From: Flavobacterium sp. JAS | GTDB taxonomy: Bacteria > Bacteroidota > Bacteroidia > Flavobacteriales > Flavobacteriaceae | NCBI RefSeq assembly: GCF_020991455.1 | Contig: NZ_JAJMOX010000007.1 | Location: 248,001-312,000 of the forward strand | Direction of reading: 5' to 3' | Length of the DNA: 64,000 bases | Part shown: positions 53,901-61,861 of the stretch, piece by piece | Position numbering within the stretch: the stretch's first letter is position 1 | Layout of the letters: each line of letters starts with the position of its first letter | The notes under the pieces: model-generated | What the model was told of the DNA's origin: nothing | Seen by the model: only the letters and a program-made list of their open reading frames with translations | Databases searched by the model: none | Translations under genes and position numbers: made by a program

Positions 53901-54252
53901 AAATTGTTTTAGGAGCTTCTGTTTTTTGAATTAAAACTAATTTTCCGTTAATGTTATAATTGAAATTAGCTTTTTTAGAAAGATCGTTTAAAATTAATGT
54001 CACTGAATCATCCGAAAGATCTACAGTATATACTGTATTATCAGCGATAATTGCTTGTCCGTAACTAAATTTATAATCTGTTTGTTTGCTTAGTTTTGAA
54101 AAAATAGAAACTAGTGTCGCTTTTTCTGTTTTATTTTTTAATTTTGAATCTTCTGGGAAATTAGTTTTACTGTAACCACTTTGAATGGCCAGTAACGCCA
54201 GTACTAAAAAGACAATTCTCTTTAGATTTAAATAGGAAAGTTTAAAATACAT
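50962..54252 (-). CDS. SusC/RagA-family TonB-dependent transporter with STN domain
   Basis: This is a 1096-residue outer-membrane importer. It has a signal peptide (1-28), an STN signalling domain (about 45-108, FSKLSKQTDYKFSYGQAI), a carboxypeptidase-like domain (about 125-195), a plug with ELNEVLVVGYGKQ and VRGVGSIRSGSTPLFVVDGMP, and a barrel ending SFGATLKL. The STN domain is what links SusC proteins to FecR and ECF sigma factors. Both of those genes lie directly upstream in the same direction, which fits ligand-induced self-regulation. It pairs with the SusD gene 3 bp downstream. Confidence 0.94.
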   Translation of the reverse strand: MYFKLSYLNLKRIVFLVLALLAIQSGYSKTNFPEDSKLKNKTEKATLVSIFSKLSKQTDYKFSYGQAIIADNTVYTVDLSDDSVTLILNDLSKKANFNYNINGKLVLIQKTEAPKTISRKAIDRIKVKGKIVDENKVPIPGASITETSSSNSVVSDFDGVFEITVGEGKTIDVSYVGYKKKTVAVQSGFMTIQLEPDTAELNEVLVVGYGKQSKKDVTGAVTQLEAANFRQGVNISPDNLLQGKVAGVRVVSTSGEPGAGVNVTIRGVGSIRSGSTPLFVVDGMPLSNDDVSPTGTNVGFGGSTAKNPLNFLNTSDIESITVLKDASAAAIYGARGSNGVVLITTKKGSKGEGTLSFDSYMGVSNVAHKLDVLNASQYRNAIKDKAFDHGGNTDWQDVIFRSAITTNNALSFAKQTESGNYYASVAQMNQEGIIRNSNFKRLSGRINAAESFLDNKRLKLKVNLTASQTTDDGVPTSDDGGSNGQLIVHTLMANPTRSVFDANGNYTNFNMNAHYNPAYLLSIYEDQTNTLRVLGNIEASFRIVNGLEYKLNIGIDRSTSERNTTIYPNITDISKIGKYVQNNLDSKNSLVEHYLTYNTTFGKHKIEALGGFSYQKFERSGTSFSVEGISEKGVGVKPEINPGFKGILPVLSGYAQENELQSYFGRLNYTFNEKYLLTASIRADGSTRFGDNNKYGYFPSFALGWNISKESFLENLTALNNLKLRASWGQTGNQEVENKITKASYSLSGADGYYLYDDLNLVNGVSVVRTPNPDLKWEVVTQYNVGLDFSLWRDKLYGTLDYFNKTTTDAILNVPSPLLSPTPTVWMNLSNQGKIVNKGFEFMLGSKLIDTKDFSWNIDVNGATLNNKIEDLPISEILTGTISGPGQSGVNANIYKSGYAAGSFYLLKHIGFDANGANIFQDQNGDGKIDNSDRVIIEGALPTFYYGFNSDMRYKNFSFSFSIIGQTGGYLLNNTGLNALNINNLASDRNVATNYYESGANSTNSPILSTLFLEKSDFIRLNTARIGYNFDLKGLNWLNGLTLYVTGNNLITITHYSGFDPLVNTPKSSGGNQSIGIDYAAYPTSRTLSFGATLKL

Positions 54253-54326
54253 GATTTAAGTTATTGGTTTTTTATCGATACTTAATTATTAATGGCAGTT
54301 GTTCTCAGCAACTGCTTTTTTTGTTT

Positions 54327-55250
54327 TTAATCCACTTTTACTATTTCGCCATAAACTTTGAATTTTAGGTTTGTGATATAATTAATTTGTTCTAAAACAT
54401 TCTCTAATGATGCGTCCTTCTTTATGAACACCGTTAATGGCGTTGCTAATACGTGCTCATTATTGTATTGAAATGAAACTCCGTATTTATATTGTAAAAT
54501 CGTAATAACTTGTTTAAGAGTAGTTTGATCCAGCGTTACATCTGTATTATACCAATTAACCAAAAAGGATTTATCGGCCATTTGTTTGGATAATTTTTGA
54601 GATTCAAACAAAGCCTCTTCGTTTGGTACCAAATCAACACTTTGCCCTTTTGAGCTAACATTTACTTTTCCGGTAACGACAATTACTTCACATTTTGATT
54701 TTGATAACTGAATGTGGAATGAAGTTCCTACTACTCTGGTTTTAATTTCGCCCGAAGAAATTATAAAAGGATGCTTTTTGTCTTTGGCAATTTCAAAAAA
54801 TGCATTTCCTTTTAATAGCGAAACTTTTCTTTGGTCTCCTTCAAATTTTTCAGGATACTCAAATAATGAATTTGCTGCCAGATAAATTTTCGAGCCATCA
54901 CTTAATTCGATAGATTTGGGGGTATCTGAGGTTTTAAATGATAGTTGCTTTTCGACAGCAATATTTGGTCTAAAGAAAAATCCTAAACCAACAAGAAAAA
55001 GAATACTGGCAGCTGCCATGTATTTTAAATAAGGATTGAAAGTTTTTTTCTTCCCTATTCTAAGTTGAATATTTTCGTAGATTTCCTGAGAAACTTCATC
55101 TGAATTTCCCATCGAAACGGCATTCCATTTTGAAAGCTGATATTGTGTAAAAGCAAAATCATTAAGTAGATTTTCTTCTGCAATTGAAGTTTTTTCTCGT
55201 GAACTTTTATCTATAAGATATTCTAAACTATGTTTGATTCTTTTTATCAT
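54327..55250 (-). CDS. FecR-type anti-sigma factor
   Basis: This is a 307-residue inner-membrane protein. A cytoplasmic N-terminal region (1-75) is followed by one transmembrane helix (about 78-96), then the periplasmic FecR domain (about 105-200: KSIELSDGSKIYLAANS ... KGNAFFEIAKDKKHPFIISSG) and the C-terminal DUF4974 domain (about 235-305). It transmits the ligand signal from the SusC STN domain to the sigma factor. The gene lies 83 bp after the sigma gene and 74 bp before susC. Confidence 0.92.
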   Translation of the reverse strand: MIKRIKHSLEYLIDKSSREKTSIAEENLLNDFAFTQYQLSKWNAVSMGNSDEVSQEIYENIQLRIGKKKTFNPYLKYMAAASILFLVGLGFFFRPNIAVEKQLSFKTSDTPKSIELSDGSKIYLAANSLFEYPEKFEGDQRKVSLLKGNAFFEIAKDKKHPFIISSGEIKTRVVGTSFHIQLSKSKCEVIVVTGKVNVSSKGQSVDLVPNEEALFESQKLSKQMADKSFLVNWYNTDVTLDQTTLKQVITILQYKYGVSFQYNNEHVLATPLTVFIKKDASLENVLEQINYITNLKFKVYGEIVKVD

Positions 55251-55333
55251 AATACTTATTATTACTAGTAAGTACCAGAAATCTCAAATCGTACTATCCG
55301 GAAATATTATCAAACCATTAACAGAAAGTTATC

Positions 55334-55858
55334 TTAAAACTTTTGATTCAAAATAATAAATGGAGCAAGCCAGGCAAGGTCTTTTAAGCCTTCGCGCAAT
55401 TGTTTTAAGGCCGAAGAAATTTGATTTTTAACCGTTTGTTTCGAAATTCCGAGTTCATCTGCAATTTGATCAATCGACATATCCTGAAATTTATACATCA
55501 ACAAAACTTCTTTTCGTTTCTGGGGAAGTTTATCTAATAAGGAATAAAGTAAATCCATTAATTCAGGATCGATCGTCGCAAAATTATCTATAATATAATC
55601 TTCAAATTGATCCTCGAGAATCGTCTTGTCAAAGCGGTTATTCTGGTAGTGTTTGAAAACCTGATTTTTTACTGCTCGAAACAAATAAGGTTCGATTGCA
55701 TTTATATTCACATCATCTTTTCTTTCCCATAAATCAATAAAAACATCCTGAACTATATTCTGTGCCAAGTCTTTATCCTGAGTCATCGTATACGAAAAGG
55801 CATTGAGCTTTTTCCAGTATTCTGTATACGTTTTTTCAAAAATTTCAGGGTTTTTCAT
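55334..55858 (-). CDS. ECF RNA polymerase sigma factor
   Basis: This 174-residue sigma-70 factor of the extracytoplasmic-function group has region 2 (about 20-85: MTQDKDLAQNIVQDVFIDLWERKDD) and region 4 (about 115-165: PQKRKEVLLMYKFQDMSIDQIADELGISKQTVKNQISSALKQL). It is the first gene of the sigma-FecR-SusC-SusD series and should direct transcription of that operon and perhaps the divergent PI-PLC gene when the ligand is present. Confidence 0.93.
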   Translation of the reverse strand: MKNPEIFEKTYTEYWKKLNAFSYTMTQDKDLAQNIVQDVFIDLWERKDDVNINAIEPYLFRAVKNQVFKHYQNNRFDKTILEDQFEDYIIDNFATIDPELMDLLYSLLDKLPQKRKEVLLMYKFQDMSIDQIADELGISKQTVKNQISSALKQLREGLKDLAWLAPFIILNQKF

Positions 55859-56123
55859 AACTAATTTGGGGACTATTTGGTGATGTAAAATAATAAAATG
55901 TTATACCAAAGTTTTTTGCCTGAAGGTTATCTTTAAATTAAGGAATCAATTCACTTGTTTTATTAATACTACTTTTTTCAGGCAAAAATCACAATGGGTT
56001 TGCGATTTCTTTTTCTTTAACTAACATAAAAACCAAATCGCATATTTAATTTAGTGCACACTTAAAAAAGGTGATTTTCTTATGCTGCGTCCACAGTACT
56101 AATAAAAATTACACTTTTCAATC

Positions 56124-57185
56124 ATGAAACAAATTCTGTTCACTCTATTTCTTTCCGGGGCCATACACGCTGGCATACAAGCGCAAAACAACAACCTAAA
56201 AATCAACCAAATTCAGGTAATCGGGTCGCACAACAGTTACCGTCAGAATATCGAAAAAGATTTATACGATTTCATTCAGGCAAAAGATACTTCTCGTTCT
56301 CTAAAAGGGCTTCAATACACGCATATTTCGCTTACAGAACAATTAAATAAAGGTTTGCGAAATCTGGAAATTGATGTTCAGCCCGATTCTAAAGGCGGAA
56401 AATACGCGCACCCAAAAGGATTGGATCTTGCAAAATCAGAGGCCCCTTATGATCCAAAAGGAGAGATGAAAAAACCGGGTTTTAAAGTTTTTCATATGAT
56501 CGATATTGATTTCAGAACTTCTTGTTACACGCTTGAAATTGCTCTTGCCGAATTAAAAAAATGGTCTGATGCAAACCCAGATCACATTCCGGTTTTTATT
56601 ACGCTGGAACCAAAAGACGATGACAGTTTCTTAGGTACAAAAGCAGAAAAATTTACTCCCGAATTATTTGATGCATTAGACAAAGAACTTCGAAAAGGAT
56701 TAGGAAATAAATTAATCACGCCCGACATGGTTCGTGGAAAATACAAAACCCTTGAACAGGCTGTTTTAAACAACAATTGGCCAACGCTGAAAAAAGCAAA
56801 AGGCAAATTCTTGTTTATCCTAGATAATAATGGAGCCAAAAGAGATCTATATGCTTTGAATCACCCTTCGCTAAAAGGACGTGCCGCTTTTGTTTGTGCA
56901 GAGCCTGGAAAACCAGAAGCTGCAGCATTATTAATAGGCAATTCTGAAGATCCTAGAATTACAGATTTAGTCAAAAAAGGCTATATAATCCGCACCAGAG
57001 CTGATTCTGACACTAAAGAAGCCCGCAAAAATGATTATTCACACTTTGAAGCCGCCAAAAAATCTGGCGCACAAATCATCACCACCGATTATTATTTGCC
57101 AAGTACTTTCTTCAATTCACCTTATCAGATAAAATATGATGATGGAACTTATGTGAGAGTGAATCCGGTTAATGGGGCTCTATAG
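56124..57185 (+). CDS. Exported PI-PLC-like phosphodiesterase
   Basis: This is a 353-residue secreted enzyme with a signal peptide (1-20). It resembles the Ca2+-dependent PI-PLC C1-like family. The catalytic IQVIGSHNSYRQ (His near 35), LTEQLNKGLRNLEIDVQPD (near 75) and VFHMIDIDFRTSC (near 121) segments follow the PI-PLC barrel order, and VFITLEPKDD is another barrel strand. It would cleave phosphoinositides or related phosphodiesters outside the cell. It diverges from the ECF sigma gene across 265 bp and converges with a metallophosphoesterase. Both placements support a shared phosphate-ester function. Confidence 0.85.
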   Translation: MKQILFTLFLSGAIHAGIQAQNNNLKINQIQVIGSHNSYRQNIEKDLYDFIQAKDTSRSLKGLQYTHISLTEQLNKGLRNLEIDVQPDSKGGKYAHPKGLDLAKSEAPYDPKGEMKKPGFKVFHMIDIDFRTSCYTLEIALAELKKWSDANPDHIPVFITLEPKDDDSFLGTKAEKFTPELFDALDKELRKGLGNKLITPDMVRGKYKTLEQAVLNNNWPTLKKAKGKFLFILDNNGAKRDLYALNHPSLKGRAAFVCAEPGKPEAAALLIGNSEDPRITDLVKKGYIIRTRADSDTKEARKNDYSHFEAAKKSGAQIITTDYYLPSTFFNSPYQIKYDDGTYVRVNPVNGAL

Positions 57186-57295
57186 TTTCAGGTTGCAACA
57201 ATAAAAATTTAACCACAAAGCAGGTAAAACCTTTGCTCGCTTTGCGGTTAAATTCACTCCAAGTTTGCGCTCCAACAAAACTTGAAACCTGAAAC
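57185..57295. repeat. Nested inverted repeat, GTTTCAGGTT family, copy 2
   Basis: The outer arms are GTTTCAGGTT (57185-57194) and its complement at 57286-57295. The inner arms are TTTAACCACAAAGC (57208-57221) with 57239-57252, one mismatch. The shared outer word and the different inner palindrome match the layout of the element at 46466-46646. It lies between the convergent PI-PLC and metallophosphoesterase genes and may end transcription from both. Confidence 0.65.
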
Positions 57296-57303
57296 AAAAA
57301 AAC

Positions 57304-59247
57304 TTATTTTAAACTCTTAAGTTCTCCCGTTTTCAAATCAACACTAAAATGATCTGCCGCAACCTCGTGCATGAATTTATTGAAGATGATCAAAAACAAT
57401 CGCATTTGGTTTTGCAATGGTTTTTCTTTTGAGGACTCTTCTTTATGGTTTTCAAAAAACATTTGAGACAGTACTTTATATTGTTTGGCTCTTGCGATTC
57501 CAACATCAACTAGAGCCAATTCATCGGCGCTTCTAAAGCGGTAGAAATCAACTAATAAATCATAACCTATCCAATTGAAATCTTCTTTTTTGAGATTATT
57601 ATCAGATAACAATTTGGTCGATTTAGTCTGAGCCTCTCTCCATTCTCTTTGGAAATTTTCTTTATTTTTCACAATCGTATCAAAATCTTTATCGGACTGG
57701 GTATTGGCTAGTGTCAACAAATCTTCTGCTGAAACATTCAGAATAAAATTCTTGAAAGATTCTGGCCAATCGTCTTTTAAAAAACGCAAACGAACGAGTT
57801 CTTTCAAATGAAAATCAGTGAAATCATGATAGTTTTTAGTCTTTAAAATATCAATATTCCAAATGTCTTTTGCCTTTTGACTCTCGAGGAATTTATACTC
57901 CATTTTATACAAATCAAAAAGCTCATTATATCTTGGAACGGCATCAATTGTTATGGTTTGAATATCAACCAGATTATCTTTTTGAATGGTCAATAGTTTA
58001 TATGCCGGAATATATGCCGCCAATGAAGGCGTCTGAACATTGACTAAAGTATTCCCTTTTTTACTCGTGCGGATTCCGGTATCGTTAATATGCATGTGTC
58101 CGCCAAAATGAATCTTAAGTCCTGCATCGGCAAAAACCTCTGCCACTTCTTCAACGGGAACTCTGTTTAATTGCCATTTATTTGGTCCAAGCAATTCTTT
58201 TATTTCCCCCGAAGCATCGTCATTGAAATCAATCATCGGAAAATGACTAAAAGCAATTAATGTTTTGCCTTGCTCTTTGGCTTGCGCCGAAATTTCTTCG
58301 ACCCATTTTATAAGATGTTTTTTGTTCGAGAGTACATTGTTATAACCCGTACTAGCATCTGAATAATTTTTAGGATCTTTAGGATCACCATCATTTTTCT
58401 TGGGAATATAAACATTTCCATCAATCGCCATTAACCAAAGTCCCTCAACGGGTTCTACAACATAACTCACATCGGGAACTTCATAACCCGGCGTAACATT
58501 ATATACTCTATTGGACAATAAAGCAGCTTGTGTGGCTTTCTCAAAACTATAATTCTCAGAAGTATAAGTAGAGAAAGGTGTCGCCCAAAATTTGTATTTT
58601 TTATTGGGATAAAAACCAAAATCCTTTAGATTATCAGTGATTCCCAGATACCCCATTTTGGCAATATCGGCAGTTACAACTACAGGCTGTTCAATGGTTA
58701 AATTTGGCTTATACAGGCCTTCTTTGCTATAAATAGGCTGACTTTTTCCGTCTTTGCCCAGAAAATCTTCTTTACCTGAATCTTGTGCAAAAGGCCCAAC
58801 AGGATCGTGATTTCCTGTTGTGATAAAAAATTCGATGTTGTATTTTTTTCGGTATTGATCTAAGATTTTCTCCAGCCCTTTTACATGTATCGGCTGACCA
58901 TCATCTGTGTAATCTCCGGGAAGTGCTACATATTTTATTTTTCGCTTTGCGATATCTTCCAAAGCGGCGATAAAGGCAAAATAATTTTCATTGAAGATTC
59001 GGGTCGAATGCAACTGAGAAGCCATTGTTCGCATCAAAACATATTTTCCGTTTTTCGGATTCTGAATGCCTTTATAAGCATTGTCTGAAAATGTTCCAAA
59101 TAAATCCTGCAAATGAACATCGGATAAAAAAGCAATCTGAGTCCCGTTAAGATTCTTTGGGTTTTGTGCCGAAATAGTAGAATATAAACAAAGAAAAAAT
59201 AGAAATATAAAATAGGTTTTATAAGTAGGTATGATTTTTAAATTCAT
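57304..59247 (-). CDS. Exported calcineurin-like metallophosphoesterase
   Basis: This 647-residue protein has a signal peptide (1-27). The five metallophosphoesterase motifs are all seen: LSDVHL (near 36), GDYTDDG (near 111), GNHDP (near 146), SHFP (near 334) and GGHMH (near 382). About 250 further residues form a helical C-terminal domain. It should hydrolyse phosphomono- or diesters in the periplasm or outside. It is a single gene that converges with the PI-PLC gene. Sequential release of head group and phosphate by the two enzymes is plausible but inferred. Confidence 0.88.
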   Translation of the reverse strand: MNLKIIPTYKTYFIFLFFLCLYSTISAQNPKNLNGTQIAFLSDVHLQDLFGTFSDNAYKGIQNPKNGKYVLMRTMASQLHSTRIFNENYFAFIAALEDIAKRKIKYVALPGDYTDDGQPIHVKGLEKILDQYRKKYNIEFFITTGNHDPVGPFAQDSGKEDFLGKDGKSQPIYSKEGLYKPNLTIEQPVVVTADIAKMGYLGITDNLKDFGFYPNKKYKFWATPFSTYTSENYSFEKATQAALLSNRVYNVTPGYEVPDVSYVVEPVEGLWLMAIDGNVYIPKKNDGDPKDPKNYSDASTGYNNVLSNKKHLIKWVEEISAQAKEQGKTLIAFSHFPMIDFNDDASGEIKELLGPNKWQLNRVPVEEVAEVFADAGLKIHFGGHMHINDTGIRTSKKGNTLVNVQTPSLAAYIPAYKLLTIQKDNLVDIQTITIDAVPRYNELFDLYKMEYKFLESQKAKDIWNIDILKTKNYHDFTDFHLKELVRLRFLKDDWPESFKNFILNVSAEDLLTLANTQSDKDFDTIVKNKENFQREWREAQTKSTKLLSDNNLKKEDFNWIGYDLLVDFYRFRSADELALVDVGIARAKQYKVLSQMFFENHKEESSKEKPLQNQMRLFLIIFNKFMHEVAADHFSVDLKTGELKSLK

Positions 59248-59375
59248 TAGGTTAAAATTTTAAAGGGATTTATGAAATGGCGCAATCATAAAGAGAATTT
59301 GCAATTTTAGCAATTAAATACTCAAAGGCCTTTACCCTATTGTTACTGAATTATAATGTTTATTGTAATATAAAA

Positions 59376-59510
59376 TTTAACCGCAAAGTGCGCAACGTTT
59401 TTTTGTTTTTTGATTGTGCTTAGTAAAGGCAAAGTTTGTAAAGTTATTTCTGTTTAATCTCAAAGTCGCGAAGAAAATAAACTTTGTGTCTTTGCTACTC
59501 TGTGAGAAAT
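59376..59510. repeat. CGCAAAG word repeats
   Basis: TTTAACCGCAAAG (59376-59388) is the same word as the inner arm of the 57-kb element. Words like CAAAGTTTGTAAAG, CTCAAAGTCGCGAAG and AACTTTGTGTCTTTGC follow, as in 9410-9515. No gene is supported in the 324-bp gap between the metallophosphoesterase and the YdeI-like gene. Confidence 0.45.
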
Positions 59511-59571
59511 AAGTTTTTATACTTTCCAGTAAAATTTCATTAAATTTATATCCATTTTCAATTCGAAACTT

Positions 59572-59946
59572 ATGGAAACAAAAGATGGAAAAATAGCCCT
59601 TTATGCTCAAACCAGAAGTGAATGGCGCAATTGGCTTGAGGAAAACAGTCAAATTGAGAAATCGGTTTGGCTAATTTTATACCATAAAAAAAGTAAAGTC
59701 GAAAGTGTTAATCTTATCGATGCTACAGAAGAAGCTTTGTGTTTTGGATGGATTGATAGTTTATGCAAAAAACGCGATGGGGAAAGTTATTATCTGACTT
59801 TCACTCCCAGAAATCCAAAGAAAAGTAAATGGAGCCAGCCCAACAGAGATCGCGCCCAGAGAATGATCGAGCAAGGTTTAATGACTGAACATGGTCAGCT
59901 TTTGATTGATATTGCCAAACAAAACGGAAAATGGGAATCGATTTAA
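59572..59946 (+). CDS. YdeI/OmpD-associated family protein, C-terminally short
   Basis: This is a 124-residue soluble protein. It begins with the standard family N-terminus: SEWRNWLEENSQIEKSVWLILYHK, ALCFGWIDSLCKKRD and YYLTFTPRNPKKSKWSQPNRDRAQRMIEQGLMT. It stops right after GKWESI, where relatives usually run on for about 60 residues with a second helical domain. A CTTTGTCAAAG-type palindrome lies 18 bp past the stop. It may be a gene shortened by loss of its 3' part, or a naturally short member. The function of the family is unclear. Confidence 0.7.
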   Translation: METKDGKIALYAQTRSEWRNWLEENSQIEKSVWLILYHKKSKVESVNLIDATEEALCFGWIDSLCKKRDGESYYLTFTPRNPKKSKWSQPNRDRAQRMIEQGLMTEHGQLLIDIAKQNGKWESI

Positions 59947-59963
59947 AAAATGTTATCCTATAA

Positions 59964-59996
59964 ATCTTTGACAAAGTTTTTAACTTTGACAAAGAT
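59964..59996. repeat. CTTTGTCAAAG palindrome, copy 2
   Basis: The 15-bp arms (ATCTTTGACAAAGTT, 59964-59978, and 59982-59996) have one mismatch and a 3-nt spacer. The copy sits between the shortened YdeI-like gene and the Crp gene. Confidence 0.6.
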
Positions 59997-60019
59997 CAAT
60001 ATAATCAAACTCAAAACTA

Positions 60020-60610
60020 ATGGAAGAATACCAGTTGTTGATACATCATATACAAAATCGAATACAACTTTCTCAGGAAGAACTCCATCAGTTTGTTGCT
60101 GGGTTTAAAATTACAAAAATCAAAAAAAGACAATTTATCATTCAGCCTGATTTTGTCGCTAAATATAGAAGTTATGTCGTAAAAGGTGCTTTAAGGGCTT
60201 ATGTTGTAAACAGTCAGGGGCAAGAACACACGATTTCATTTGCGATCGAAGACTGGTGGATTTCGGATTACAATAGTTATATTTATCAGCAACCCGCAAC
60301 TATGTTTGTTATGGCATTGGAAGATACCGTTCTTTTGCAATTAGATTTTCAAAGCGAGACAAAACTAAAAAATGCCAATCCAAAATTCGAGAGTTTCTTT
60401 CGCATTACCGCTGAGCGTACTGCGGCTTTTTTTCAGCGCAGAATTATTCTGAATCTTACTTCTACAGCAGAAGAACGCTATGATAGTTTTATAGAAAAAT
60501 ATCCTTCAATTGTGCAGCGGGTGCCTCAATATGCGCTGGCGTCATATTTAGGAATGACTACTGAGTTTCTTTCGAAAATACGAAACAAGAAATTGAAAAA
60601 GAAAAGTTGA
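60020..60610 (+). CDS. Crp/Fnr-family regulator
   Basis: This 196-residue protein has a cyclic-nucleotide-binding-like beta-roll (about 25-120) and a C-terminal winged helix (VPQYALASYLGMTTEFLSKIRNK). It lacks Fnr cysteines. The effector is unknown. It lies 88 bp before an SDR gene in the same direction, which it may control. A similar regulator at 18380 is likewise placed beside redox genes, so the pairing recurs in this window. Confidence 0.83.
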   Translation: MEEYQLLIHHIQNRIQLSQEELHQFVAGFKITKIKKRQFIIQPDFVAKYRSYVVKGALRAYVVNSQGQEHTISFAIEDWWISDYNSYIYQQPATMFVMALEDTVLLQLDFQSETKLKNANPKFESFFRITAERTAAFFQRRIILNLTSTAEERYDSFIEKYPSIVQRVPQYALASYLGMTTEFLSKIRNKKLKKKS

Positions 60611-60698
60611 ACTACTTCAACCTTTTTTGTTAATCTACTTCATTTTTAATGGGTAAAAACTCTCCCAACTTTGTATTGTAATTTTAAATACAGAGAAA

Positions 60699-61757
60699 AT
60701 GGCAACGAATAAAAATACTGCGCTTGTAGTTGGTGCAAATGGAGTGATCGGAACAAATCTTATCCATCATCTTTTATCTTTAAGAAACTGGAATGTTATT
60801 GGTTTATCAAGAAAAGGCGGCGAAAATGCCCCAAATCTTCAATATATTTCGGTCGATTTATTAGACGCTGAAGATTCTCAAAAGCAATTATCACATCTGG
60901 ATAACATTACTCATATTTTTTATGCTGCTTTTCAGGATCGTCCCTCCTGGGCTGAGCTTGTGAAGCCTAATCTGACTATGCTTCAAAATGTCGTTAACAC
61001 AATTGAGCCCATATCTAAGGATTTACAGCATATTAGTTTAATGCAGGGTTATAAAGTTTACGGAGCGCATCTTGGCGCGTTTAAAACTCCCGCAAAAGAA
61101 AGTGATGCCGGTCATATGCCGCCGGAGTTTAACATTGACCAACAAGAATTTTTAGAGAAAAAACAACAAGGAAAAAACTGGAATTGGACTGCTATTCGTC
61201 CATCGGTTGTGGGTGGTACTGCGGTAGGAAACCCAATGAATTTAGCCCTTGTTATTGCCCTTTATGCTTCCATTTCGAAAGAATTAAATCTTCCGCTTCG
61301 TTTTCCGGGAAAACCAGGAGCATACGACAAACTAATGGAAATGACCGATGCGGGATTATTAGCCAAGGCGACTGTTTGGGCCGCTACAAATGTGCAGTGT
61401 GCCAATCAGGCTTTTAATATTTCAAACGGAGATTTGTTCAGATGGACTGAATTATGGCCAAAAATTGCCGCTTATTTTAATATTCCTGTTGCTGCGCCGC
61501 TTCAAATGCAGCTGCAAACGGTTATGGCTGATAAAAAGGTTTTATGGGGAAATATTCAGGAGAAATACCATTTAGAGAAACACAGTTATGAAAAGTTATC
61601 CAGCTGGGGATTTGGTGATTTTGTTTTTTCATGGGATTACGATTTCTTCGCTGACGGAAGTAAAGCCAGACGTTTTGGTTTCCATGAATTTATCAATACC
61701 GAAGAAATGTTCTTTAAGCTATTTGATCAATTGCGCCAGGAAAAGATTATCCCATAA
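60699..61757 (+). CDS. PRISE-type SDR oxidoreductase (progesterone 5-beta-reductase/iridoid synthase-like)
   Basis: This is a 352-residue cytoplasmic enzyme of the extended SDR class. The cofactor loop VVGANGVIGTNL is near residue 11. The typical PRISE active-site segment LMQGYKVYGAHLG (Tyr of the YKVYG motif) is near 112, and TAIRPSVVGG is near 166. Members reduce activated enones with NADPH. The natural substrate in bacteria is mostly unknown. A -7-like CAACTTTG lies at 60666-60673. The neighbouring Crp/Fnr gene is the likely regulator. Confidence 0.82.
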   Translation: MATNKNTALVVGANGVIGTNLIHHLLSLRNWNVIGLSRKGGENAPNLQYISVDLLDAEDSQKQLSHLDNITHIFYAAFQDRPSWAELVKPNLTMLQNVVNTIEPISKDLQHISLMQGYKVYGAHLGAFKTPAKESDAGHMPPEFNIDQQEFLEKKQQGKNWNWTAIRPSVVGGTAVGNPMNLALVIALYASISKELNLPLRFPGKPGAYDKLMEMTDAGLLAKATVWAATNVQCANQAFNISNGDLFRWTELWPKIAAYFNIPVAAPLQMQLQTVMADKKVLWGNIQEKYHLEKHSYEKLSSWGFGDFVFSWDYDFFADGSKARRFGFHEFINTEEMFFKLFDQLRQEKIIP

Positions 61758-61810
61758 TAAAAAAAGCTGCCATTTCTGACAGCCTCTAACTAACAAACGA
61801 TTCTCAGTGC

Positions 61811-61847
61811 AAACCTTTGTCAAAGTTTAAAACTTCGACAAAGGTTT
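61811..61847. repeat. CTTTGTCAAAG palindrome, copy 3
   Basis: The 18-bp arms (AAACCTTTGTCAAAGTTT, 61811-61828, and 61830-61847) have one mismatch and a 1-nt spacer. The copy lies between the convergent SDR and chitinase genes and may act as a shared terminator. Confidence 0.65.
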
Positions 61848-61861
61848 ATCTTTAAAGTTCA

